Origin: Diphasiastrum complanatum
Taxonomy: Eukaryota > Streptophyta > Lycopodiopsida > Lycopodiales > Lycopodiaceae
Assembly (NCBI GenBank): GCA_029204225.1
Contig: CM055097.1
Span: 50,284,997 to 50,348,996, forward strand
DNA length: 64,000 bases
Direction: 5' to 3'
Under the pieces are notes generated by a model. That model was not told the origin of the DNA. It saw nothing but the letters and a program-made list of their open reading frames with translations, and ran no database searches. Each line of letters begins with the position of its first letter. Position 1 is the stretch's first letter. The translations under genes and the position numbers were made by a program. Below, piece by piece: positions 31,571 through 41,916 of this stretch.

Positions 31571-32739
31571 CGCGCTTTAAACCAAGAAAGTTCCTGGAAG
31601 ACCTGTTTCTCCTACTGAGCAAAGTCAAGATGGAAAAAATGAGAAAGGGTCTGGGACTATATTGACCGTGTCAAACATCTACGATCTGAGTGCAATGCAG
31701 CCCTAACTCCCGATCATGTGGTGATCATGTGGTTCCTAGCCGGATTACCACGAAGCATCAGAAGAGAACTGAAACGACGGGAGCAGTACGCTACTCTGCA
31801 AGAAGCTATGGAAGATGCCATCAGGGAAGAGGATGAGGGATCTGACGACGAATATCCTTCCACCTACACTCCTACTCCCTCGATCGCATCATCATCATCA
31901 AACGCATCCGCTCTATCCACAGAATTGCTGTTGGAGCAAATGACAAAATTACACAAATAACAGATGGAGCAACTTACAGTGCAGTTTGACCAAAAACTGA
32001 TAGCCTTACAGAAAACTGTAGCAGTAACTCCACACCAGCCAGAACCAAACTAGATACAGTATCCTTGCCGCAAGAATGTATGGTGTTCAGTATGCATGCA
32101 AAACCATACAAGGAACGAGTGTCTAGTCCTAAAGCAAAATTTGAGACTGACACATAGATTCTGTCATCTGTGCAATGCAATATCGCACGATACGACATTG
32201 TGCCCGTTTAATCCCCGGATTGTTCAACAGAAGAGAAGTCCTTATCAGACTTCCTACCCTTATCATCAAGGGCACCCAACGTGGCTCCAAGGTATGGCGC
32301 ACCAAATCAACCACAACGTATGGCCTTACCTGCTCCACCAGGGCCAGCCAATCAATAAGTGGCCCATGTAAATCTGACAGCAGCAGAACCAGAGATGCAA
32401 ATGCCACCTCAACCTGAGCAGCAGCAATGGTACGGACCAGATGAACCATTTATGGATCCTGCCATAAATGAATATGTTTCAACCTATGCAGCTCAAACTC
32501 AGCGCCAACGAGGAAGAAATTACGGTTGCTACGGATGCGACGAAGGACACAGAATAGCAGAATGTCCCCACAAGAGACGATATACAACCTCCTGCCGAGA
32601 ATGTGGTTATGGACACTGTTACAAAAATTGTCCATTTAAACTTGGAACCAGTGCACCTCTTAACCTCGTTGCCATACAGCAATCAGCAGTTCCAGCAGAG
32701 ATGCCATCGGAAGGTCGACAATTTCACGCTCCTGTGTGA
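31571..32739 (+). pseudogene. gag of element B with four zinc knuckles
   Basis: The capsid remnant FKPRKFLEDLFLLLSKVKM (31575-31630) and, after frameshifts, VVIMWFLAGLPRSIRREL (about 31715) align with E1 gag. An acidic REEDEGSDDEYPS segment and a Ser-rich part follow. Then come four Cys-His knuckles: CSVCMQNHTRNEC (about 32084), CHLCNAISHDTTLC (about 32162), CYGCDEGHRIAEC (about 32527) and CRECGYGHCYKNC (about 32593). The first, third and fourth have CX2CX3HX4C spacing, the second CX2CX4HX4C. A frameshift lies between the two pairs. Such knuckles bind the genomic RNA; four is more than the usual one or two. Confidence 0.82.
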
Positions 32740-32769
32740 GCTGTTACGCGAACACAGAAGAGGAAGGAA

Positions 32770-33993
32770 GTGACTCCCTCACCACCACCATCGGTCACTG
32801 ACGACCAACCCTCAACTTCAGCGCCATATCCAAATGTGAGGGAAGAGAGAAGACAATACCAAAAAATAAGACACTGGGTACAGAAAGCACAAGCGGAAGA
32901 AAAAGAGCAAGAAAGAGACAATCCCACAGAACCTCCAGTCGGCGTCGAACGAGAACCGCAAGCGGACTCACCACTGTCCACTGATCAGAATGATCAGTTG
33001 CACCAACATAAACCACCTTTTCACATAGTGGATTCCGAGGAACCACGCACTGAAAGGCTCACACTTTTGCTGTCAAGCCATGTTAGTTTACCACTCGAGG
33101 AACTACTGCAGATTGCACCACAAGCGAAAAGCCTTTTAGTTGAATGGGCCAAAGCGGATGAAGAGCCGGTAGTGCCTGAGCCCATATATTGTGCGGGCTA
33201 TGATGAAACAAATAATGTCCTTCACATCGGAGCAGCATGGGAAAGTGAGGAACACAACATCACTTTGTCAATCAAACACAAGAGATACGAGGACGAGGCG
33301 GCAGTGGTAGGTGGAGGATTGGGTGTCAATCTGATCTCCACTACTTTATATGAAAAATGGGGTTTACAAGGATTGAAGCTAGCAAGATTCGCCATCAAGC
33401 TAGCAGATCAATCATGTGTGAAACCAAAAGGTGTAGTTGCCGATATCCCCGTAAAGATAGCAGACATGCAATTTGTGATCACTTTTGTAGTCATGGATAT
33501 ACTTGAATCTCCATCTGCATACTGGATATTACTGGAAAGACCATGGTTGAGGACTGCGCAAGTAGTACACAACTGGGGTACAAGGAAACTCACCTTCGAG
33601 AACAGAGAACAGGCTGTAAAGGTTGATCCAACTACATGGGCGGTGAAACCTATTGCACCCAAGGCTGATGACGGATCATCCACGACAGATGATACGATTG
33701 ATCGCCCAAGGCTAGCCAAGGGAGGTCACTATCATTCAGAGACGGATGTCGTGAGATGGACAGATGCATTATCAACTATTGACTGCCAAGCATGCCAATA
33801 TGAATCAGATCCAGAACCTAGTACATCTTCACCCAAATGTTACACTATGGACACACCAATCACATTTGGGGTGAATATGATAAACGTAGCATGGCTATCA
33901 GCGGAGCCTATTCAGAACCCAGTAGACGATGATCCAGTCCCTTGGCAACATGCTCTAACTTATAATAAGGAGATTGAGTTGACTGATGAATAG
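32770..33993 (+). pseudogene. Protease region of element B, active site mutated
   Basis: A 407-codon open frame starts with a Pro/Gln/Glu-rich linker and has a retropepsin-like fold in its middle. EAAVVGGGLGVNLISTTLYEKW (about 33294-33355; given here in its recognisable words) is where relatives have Asp-Gly-Gly, so the catalytic Asp is apparently changed to Gly. IKLADQS, DILESPSAYWILLERPWL and HNWGTRKLTF follow, typical of the second half of Athila/Tat-type proteases. The rest to 33993 is an acidic linker. It is probably inactive despite the open frame. Confidence 0.75.
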
Positions 33994-34557
33994 GTCCTAC
34001 ACCACATGGACCCAGATCGTTACGGAACCAAGAAGGTACCAGCTCAACCACCACAAAAGTCTGCTATGGCGAAAGTCTCAAGGATCGATCCACCTAAGGC
34101 ACCTGCGAATAAGAAGAATCAGTTGAAGCAACGCTACAACCAGGCGATCTGATGGAGTGACCTACACGAAGAGGCGATAGCTATAGTGGACGTTGATATT
34201 CGCAACCATGAAGCGAATGTCATGGCAGTCCCAAAGAAAGACAACAAGGATGAAGCCACCAAAATGACAAAAGAGGGCAAAAAGAAGGTGTTGGATTCAT
34301 TAAAGTCAATCTAGTTGGACTCAGATACAGTGTCATCTTCTACACAAGTGACAGAAAATCAAAAAATGACCAGTCGGACCAAGATCAATATGCTGAAAGA
34401 GGAATCTTGACGAGCTCCAGTTCACGAGATGCCTGATACTTTCAAGAATTATACTTTGGATGACGTGGTAATCATGATGCCGCAAGCCCAGCGAGAACTT
34501 GATCAAAGTTAGGCACCAGTAGAACAAGTCTTCGAGGGACATGCGCGAACACAATCG
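33994..34557 (+). pseudogene. Protease-RT linker of element B with stops
   Basis: Lysine-rich, low-complexity coding remnants in the frame following the protease, with stops near 33991, 34150, 34312, 34408 and 34510. No domain is recognised. It connects to the RT frame, which opens at 34558. Confidence 0.6.
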
Positions 34558-35987
34558 ATGAATCTTGCAGAGCCAAGAGAAAAAGAAAAGATAGTACATG
34601 TGGGAGAGCAGTTAACACCCACGCAGTTCAAGAGACTACGATCCTTGTTGGTGGAATATAAAGACTGTTTTGCTTGGAGCTATAGTGATCTAAAGGGCAT
34701 TTCGCCAACAGTAGTCCAACACACCATACCCTTGGTGGACGGAACAGTCCCCAAGGTGAGCCGTTACTACCACTGCAACCCGAATTATACAGAACTGATC
34801 AAGCAGGAGTTGCAAAAGCTGATGGACACAGATTTCATTTACGAGATCGAGCACAGGGAATGGGTATCGCTGATAGTTATAGTACCCAAGAAGAATGGCA
34901 AAATGCGGATCTGTGTGAATCTGAAGGCACTGAATGCAGTCACCAAAAAGGACCATTTTTTTTTACCATTTACGAAAAGTATCCTCGACAGGGTAGCTGG
35001 TGCCGAAGCCTACAGTTTTCTGGATGGCATTAGCGGCTACAACCAAGTGAAAATAGCCCCCCAGGACCAGCACAAGACAACATTTGCCATGGAATGGAGA
35101 ACCTGTGCCTATAAAGTGATGCCATTCGGACTTTGCAATGTCCCAAGCACTTTTCAGCGAGTCATGTAGGCGGCATTCAAAGATTATTTGCAAAAATTTC
35201 TGGAAATTTTCTTGGACGATCTGTGCGTGCATGGACTAGATTCAGAACACTTATCCAATTTGGAGAAGGTGTTACAAAAATGTCGCGAATACCAGATCTC
35301 CCTAAATCCAAAAAAATGTCAATTCTGAGTGACACATGGCTTGATTCTCGGCCATATAGTATCAAGACACGGGATCGCCACAGATCTATCAAAGATCAGG
35401 ATCATTATTGATCTACCACCATCGGGGACAATCCGCGAGGTCTACATTTTCATGGGTCATGCTAACTATTATAGGATCTTCATTCTTGATTTTGCGGAGT
35501 TAGCCAGACCAATCTACAAACTCACAACGGATCCACATTGGAATGAGGAGGCCCTAAAGGCTTTCCAAAAGCTTAAGGATGCATTGGTTTCAGCACCAAT
35601 CTTACGCCCACCCAATTGGTCCATTAGTTTCACGTGCATACGGACGCATCGAAGTACGCAATTGGAGCAGTCTTAACCCAACTAGGTAAACACAAAAAGG
35701 ATTTTCCAATTCGGTTTGCAAGCCGACAGCTCAGTGATACCGAAATGAACTATTCAACCATAGAGCGGGAGGCATTGGCAATGATCTATGCGGTTAAGAA
35801 ATTTCGACATTACTTGATGGCCACACATTTTGCTTTTTATACGGACCATCAACCCTTGCTCTATCTCATTAATAAAACTTGCAACACCGGAAGAATCACC
35901 AGATGGCTACTTCTATTATTGGAGTTTGATTTTCAGATAGTAGTTCGCAAGGGAAAACAACACTACATGGCAGATCATGTGTCATGA
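34558..35987 (+). pseudogene. RT-RNase H of element B
   Basis: The RT is nearly whole: QLTPTQFKRLRSLLVEYKDCFAWS (given by its start, about 34600), VPKKNGKMRICVNLKALN (about 34885-34940), YSFLDGISGYNQVKIAP (about 35010-35060), VMPFGLCNVPSTFQRVM, a TAG at 35167, then EIFLDDLCVHG (about 35205-35230; palm FLDD intact), a TGA at about 35326, and HANYYRIF. A frameshift near 35625 leads into RNase H: HTDASKYAIGAVL, EREALAMIYAVKKFRHYLM, FYTDHQPLLYLI and QHYMADHVS, with a stop at 35985. Two nonsense codons and one frameshift inactivate it. Confidence 0.88.
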
Positions 35988-37090
35988 ATCAAGGGAAAGG
36001 AGATTGCAGCCCAACCCAACGATGAGTTGGCAGATGCTATCTTATTTTACGTGGACACAGTACCAGAATGGGCTGCCGACATTGTTGAATATCTAATGCG
36101 GGGCCAACCAGACAAATCACTACCAAAGGCGGAACATCAAAAATTGATCTTGAAGGCTAGACCTTATCAGCTGATTGCCGGCCAGTTGTACCGAAGAGGT
36201 CTTGATGGAATTCTTCGGCGGTGTATTCTTCTTCGTGAGACCACCCAGATCATTTCGCTTTCACATGAAGGCATGGGTGGGGGTCATTTTGCATCTGACA
36301 TTACAGTTTGCAAGATCCTACAATCAGGATGTTGGTGGACAACGATTCATAAAGATACGGAGGAATACTTGAAAAAGTGCGATGTGTGCCAAAGGGCAAG
36401 GAGACCAACGATATTGAACTATGATCTACTGCACCTAGTCTTAGCCCAAGCACCATTCGAAAAATGGGGATTGGATTATATTGGTCCAATTCACCCTACA
36501 GCAAGGAGTTCCCAGGCTCGATACATAATCGTAGCCACAGACTACCTCAAATGGGTCGAAGCCAAGGCAGTAAGAGTAGCTGATGCTAGGACCACTGTCA
36601 AGTTCCTTTATGAAAATATCATTGTGCGCTTTGGATGCCCGGTGGAGCTAGTCACTGATCGCGGAAGCCATTTCATCAACGAGACCATCAAGGTCTTGTT
36701 GGAGGAATTCTTCGTGATTCATAGAACCAATACGCCTTATTATCCTCGTGGTAATGGGCAAGTAGAATCATCCAATAAGATCCTGTGTAGCGTGCTCACA
36801 AAAACAGTTCAAACTAGCAGATCAGATTGGGAACACAAGTTGCACGCTGCACTGTGGGCATTCAGGACAGCATAAAAAGGAAGCACTGATCAAACACCCT
36901 TTCAATTGGTATATGGTCAAGATGTTGTGATGCCAGTAGAGTTTTTAGTTCCTTTATCAAGGATTGCCACCGCGCAACGTCTTAATGAGTCCAAATCTCT
37001 ACAGCTACGCCATGAAGCTCTGCACAAACTCTGTGAAACACACTTACTAGCTTTGTTAGCGAAGCTCTGTCGAAATTTACTCTGAAATTA
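35988..37090 (+). pseudogene. Integrase of element B, C-terminus lost
   Basis: The open frame 36027-36875 carries the zinc domain HEGMGGGHFASDITVCKIL (first and second His) and CDVCQRARRP, then GLDYIGPIHP (first Asp, about 36473), VTDRGSHFINE (second Asp, about 36655) and GNGQVESSNKILC (Glu, about 36765). All catalytic positions are present. After a TAA at 36873 the frame continues TPFQLVYGQDVVMPVEFLVPL to about 37085. The GPY/F-type C-terminal module visible in E1 is missing. This is among the best preserved integrase cores in the window apart from element G. Confidence 0.88.
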
Positions 37091-37278
37091 TCAAGTTCTC
37101 CATTTGCAACCAAACTTCCTACCAGATATCATCTGATATTACTAAACACCGATCTGCGCTCTGAACTACACTCCTTATCATCCAACACTCGTTATTCATA
37201 GTTTACTGTTGTTTCCACACCCCTTTCCATTTTCCAACGTTTTTTCTATTTTTTTGACCACTAATCATCACTGTTAAC

Positions 37279-40200
37279 ATGGCCTCCTCATCCTCTGAAG
37301 ACTCTGGCACCAAACAGGTGATCCAACGTGACATCCCCAAGGCCACACAGATTTGGCCTCTACCCTCTGACGCTCTAATCCAACCATGGCTACAGACAGC
37401 TGGTCCACTTCTAGTGGCAATGGATTTTTACCTGGTGCTCTTCATTCTGAGATTAACATGGGCCTCGCCCTTCACGCTTACGCCACCTGGGATGAGGACA
37501 AGGCTCGTTTCCACTTCCTGTACCAAGGTACCATGTACAAGGTCAGGATTAATGCCGACTCGATGGTCACCATTGGCATTATGTCCGGTGATCGTCAACC
37601 CATCTCCCATCGCCACGCCAAGGCTCTGATCAAACCGTTCGTAACCCAAACCACTCCAGAAATCCCCACCCAGACTAACAATGGTTACCTGATAGAAGCT
37701 ATCACGGAACTCGTCATTCAGACAGTTGCGCATCTATTGAATAACTTTTTGGTTATTTCAACATTTCGCAAGGACAGAATCCAGTCTATGTTGCTGAGTC
37801 AGATAGTAAAATCCTTTCTGGAATTCCCTGGTCCCTTAGTTGTGCCATACGATTGGCATAACTTCCTAATTCGAGAACTAACCAACTCCATCAAACCCAA
37901 CCACCATGAGCGAATCGCAGCAAGCCCCCTATTGTGTAACTTTGCCTGAGCACTTTTCGAGGTGAAAGTGCGTGGTTTCCAACGCTCATCCGTTTTGTCT
38001 ACCCTCATGCCACATACTAACCTTTATTCGCCATCTCAAGCATCCACCTCCTCCCAACCTGCAGTTATAAACACAACGGCCAGCAAACGAATGCGTGGCG
38101 CTGCCTCTACATCCACATCTCCACCTGCTACCCGAAGACGCACCTACACTACCGCACTAACCACCCCATCAACAACCGCCACTTCTTCTTCCATGCAACC
38201 CCCCACTTCGATTTATGTTGTCGCTACCTCTCTTCCTGTTCCATCCACATCTGTTTCTGTCTCCATCCCCGTTTCTTCTGTTGATACCACTCCTACTTCT
38301 CTTCCAGTATCCACTACTCCATCCATCACTATCGCATCTTCCATCACTCCTGCCGCCACCGTTTCTTCCATTCCATTCAATCCTTCTGATTCACAATTGT
38401 CTCCTGACACTCTGGCATGGATGCAAGTTATCAATTCTTCACTCCCATGCCAGACACTTTTTGCTCCATCCTCACCTTCTTCCATACTCAACACCACCCT
38501 CCAGTTTCTCTCTGTTCCTCCCATCCTCTCGTTCGGACAAACTGTCCTCACCCTTGTTTCCACAATCATTTCTCAACCCCACCCGCTTCGCCAACAAAGG
38601 TTGCCGAGGGCAACCAACCGTTGCCTGATGACGCATCTGTCCAAACAGTGTTTGTACCATCGCCAGATCGGACTGATCCTACTGCCCCAGATGGCATCAG
38701 GTCCAATGAGAACCTGATAAAAGATAATGACGATGGGATTCCATAAGTCGTCGGGGCCGATACAACACAAGCCCCTGCCAGTGCCAGTGCACCGGCTGCT
38801 CCCACAGATCTAACGACGGCGTACCAAACTCTGGGAAAATACATCTTGGATGCGACAGCGACCAAAGCTATTCTGGAAAGCATGGTACTACACTTGGTGA
38901 CAAGTAATACACAACTGCGAGCAGATCTCAGCAAGCTGCAGCAAGAGCTGATTTTGGCTCAACAACATGAACAAGCAGGGCACCAGGAGATTGCCAAGTT
39001 GCAGCAGAAGGAGGAAGGCCTCAACAAATATATCCAAAGCCTCTCCAACATGCTGACTGAGGTCTCCACAAAGGTGAGGAAGCTTCAAGTTGAAGCGTCC
39101 CAATGGCTTGCCCCCATCCAGACACAACTTACCATTTTGGAACCAAAGAATACGCGTCTGGGGACGAAGGTCAAAGCCCTACAAGACGAAAAGCTTGTCT
39201 GGTTAGCTCCACCTTCACCGGACTCAAGGCCGCTTTTTCAATTAGAGATGAATCTTCTACGGCGTCAGGTGCAGGTTTATAGCCAAACCTTAAACAACTA
39301 CCAGGTAGAATTCAATAAGTATCGGGCAAGCGCAACTCATGAGCTCGCCCAGGCCAAGCAAGCCCTCAAGGCGTGCCAAAAATTCATGGACGCGAAGGCC
39401 CAGCCCACCCCCGTGGTAGTTCCACCGCCACCTAATTTTGACGCTACACAGGCTAGTACCAGCCAAGATCAGAGCCAACCGGCAGCAGGGGGATCTCAAC
39501 CAGATCAAGGGTCCGAAGGCCAAGACCAAGGGCAGACGGATGCGGCTGCCGAGACGTGAGACCAGGGCCAAGATGCAACCACCAGCGAAAGCCAAGCAAC
39601 ATCATCTAGAGGTTTGCGTACGATATTTGCCAGCCGGGCCTTCCGAAGACCGAAGTCCGTGGAGGAGAAAATCAATGAATTTTTATCAAAGTATCCCCAC
39701 GAGTCATCAAGAGACGACTGACAGATATCGTTCTCATCTCAAACCATAAAGAATGAACTACAAGCATTGTCAGCCCTCCAACCACAACCAGAGTGGCGTC
39801 AGCAGTTATTCGAAAGAGATCCTACGGCCATCAGGGCCTACGTGACGAGTCCACAACAATTACAGGTGAATGCGCACTTCTTGCCATGTCCATGAAGATC
39901 CAAATGGACGGAATGCGACACTTCTCTGGACAAGATCACACTTCAGAATTTCAATTGTCCAGTCGTACAATCAGAATATGGGTGGACTACGGATGTAGAT
40001 GCCAGAAGGGCTCTCATCGCATTCGCCAACCAATACATCAATTGCCCTGATCCCACAGTCCGCGCGGCAGCCACTTACGCCCGAGATTTAGAACATCTGA
40101 TGGGGATCGAAACTAAATGGGACAATTTTCTCCCATCCATATTCTTTGATGTTAATAAGGCGCTACCTTCAGACAAAGTCGAAGATCAACTGCCAATAGC

Positions 40201-40297
40201 TCGTGTATATTACCGAGCTGCGCGTCTGGGTGATCCATGGACACGCCGATTTCAAACATGGGTCGACCAAGATTGGGATATTCCCAACAAAGTGTAA
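37279..40297 (+). pseudogene. ORF3-B: ~1000-codon accessory ORF behind pol, function unknown
   Basis: No known family recognised. It starts MASSSSEDSGTKQ at 37279, with a frameshift near 37390. Parts in order: an N-terminal domain (37386-37949, e.g. INMGLALHAYATWDEDKARF); a TGA at 37947; a Ser/Thr/Pro-rich linker with a basic patch SKRMRGAAS and TRRRT (38070-38150); a frameshift near 38600; a long coiled coil (38846-39360, e.g. LRADLSKLQQELILAQQ); a Gln/Gly/Asp linker; and a C-terminal domain (39750-40297) with ALQPQPEWR, DARRALIAFANQYIN and IARVYYRAARLGDPW. From 38417 on, one frame is kept to 40297 with only a few stops. No signal peptide, membrane span or zinc knuckle is seen, so it is not an obvious envelope. 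Matches ORF3-D. Confidence 0.72.
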
Positions 40298-40322
40298 ATA
40301 AATAAAATCATCCAATAAAATG

Positions 40323-41090
40323 TGTTGCAAGGGCATGGCATCCTGCGTGTATAAGCCCATGGCCCAATGAGCACGCAAATAAAGTTGTAAATAAAATAAA
40401 CATGACTTGGGCCTTGAAATTTAAAATAAAACTAGAGGCCCAATGTCATTTTTAGACTTAGAGATTACTTTTTAGAGTTGGGTCTAAATTGGGACTCACA
40501 TGAATCTTGTGATTTCTAATGTACTTTTTGTGGACCCTTGGATCAAGTTGGGTCCAAGATGAATGGATAGGATCATTGTGAATATTAGCCAATAGGATTG
40601 AGGGGCAAGGCCCTTCCCCATTTTATAAAAAGACACCATTTGTACACTATTTTCATGCTTAATGAGAAGAAGGAAACTCTACCAATTTTGGAAGAGAAGC
40701 GTCCTCATTTGCAATTCAATGCTTGCTATTGCTCTTGTTGATTTCAATTGCTTTCAAGTTCATGCTTTTTGGTTTCAATAGTTTATGTTTCTCCTTTAGC
40801 AAATATAATGTGCATTTGAGCTAACCTCCACCCTCACTCTCTATCTCACTCTCTTTCTCTCTTCTCTTCTCAATCTCTTCTTTTCTATCCCTTCCCTTCA
40901 CCCAAATCATGATGAATGTTAGTGTAGAGGAGTAGAGTTAAAGGAGAATAGTGTTAGTGGTGAGTAGAGTTAAGGGAGAAAGTAGGAAACTAACTAAAAG
41001 TAGTCTATGCATAGTTAGGTACCTATCCAGTGATCTAACCCTTGTTGACAGGCGGGAGGGCTATACTACGTAAGATCTTCGACCCTACAG
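40323..41090 (+). repeat. LTR of family LTR1, full length
   Basis: Starts TGTTGCAAGGGCATGGC 25 bp after ORF3-B and ends CGACCCTACA at about 41089. It has a TATA box TTTTATAAAAAGAC (about 40619-40632) and a CT-rich leader. Related copies are 41333-41590 (5' part) and 17075-17477 (3' part). No target duplication is visible (flanks AAATG and GCCCC), so it may be the 3' LTR of element B or an independent insertion. Confidence 0.7.
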
Positions 41091-41332
41091 CCCCCACTCT
41101 CGATATACATGTGAAGACATAATGTTTAAACTTGAATCACCATGAACAATGGCAGCTACTGGTGGAAGATTCTTGTGCTATATAGGCAAGGTGACGCTAC
41201 TTTTCTCATTTTTTCAAGTGGCACCTATTGCCATGAGCTGGTCATCATCATTGTCTTTGTTGGGCACTTAGTGGGTCCTGCCACTAAAAGTACCATAAGG
41301 CTAAGCTTACATGTATAATTAGATTGATAAGT

Positions 41333-41590
41333 GTAAGGGCACTAACGTCCTGCCCGTATAAGCCCAACCCAATGAGCACACAAATTAGTTTTCTAGAACT
41401 TGTAATTCCTAGGAATAAGTGACTAGGGGTTTAAAACTCTAAAATGACATTAGAGGCCCTAACTCAAGTTCCAATAACAAGCTAAAAGGGCCCAAATTAG
41501 AACTCACATGAAACATGTGAGTTTCCCTTGTGCTTTTTTAGCACCAATAGAATTAGTTTGTTTTAAGTTAAACAGCTTGGATTAGAATCC
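41333..41590 (+). repeat. 5' part of a second LTR1 copy
   Basis: TGTAAGGGCACTAACGTCC, GTATAAGCCCAACCC, CAATGAGCACAC and ACTCACATGAA parallel the start of 40323-41090. It breaks off into copia sequence near 41590. The 242 bp between the two LTR1 copies (41091-41332) show nothing recognisable. Confidence 0.72.
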
Positions 41591-41594
41591 TTGC

Positions 41595-41916
41595 CATTTT
41601 AAGTAGCCAGTTACTGATCAGGGGCAATAGCACTCACACTATCGAAGGTGAAGGTACTATGAGATTGAAATTCCAACATGATCAATTCAAACTATCATCA
41701 AATATTTTCTATGTTCCTAAACTTTCTACAAATCTGCTATCAGTAAGTAGAATCACTACTTTTGGTCATAAGGTAGAGTTTGATTCTGATCAATGTCGAA
41801 TTATCGATAGGACAAGTAAGATCCTTGCACTAGGCAAGAGGCATGGAAACTTATATAGATTGGCACATTGTTATTTTGATACTAGTCAAGCATTGAAAAC
41901 CTCTAGTATGATGTAA
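41595..41916 (+). pseudogene. Copia protease/pre-integrase fragment
   Basis: GNSTHTIEGEGTMRLKFQ, then SNIFYVPKLSTNLLSVSRIT and GKRHGNLYRLAHC: the stretch between the protease active site and the integrase zinc domain of a copia element. The catalytic DSG and everything downstream of 41916 are absent. It is in one frame but only about 100 codons long. Confidence 0.82.

Larger units (their letters stand above)
31571..37090 (+). mobile_element. Ty3/gypsy element B (non-chromovirus), gag-pol part
   Basis: Same lineage as E1 but diverged and more complete: gag, protease, RT, RNase H and integrase follow in order on the plus strand, with several stops and frameshifts. gag starts abruptly inside the capsid domain at about 31571, and the integrase lacks its C-terminal GPY/F module. 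ORF3-B follows 190 bp later, then an LTR of family LTR1 at 40323. Whether that LTR belongs to B is not established. Confidence 0.82.

Noticed and set aside
37279-40297. ORF3-B as a retroviral-type envelope gene
   Set aside because: Its position would fit, but no signal peptide, transmembrane helix or furin-like site is seen.
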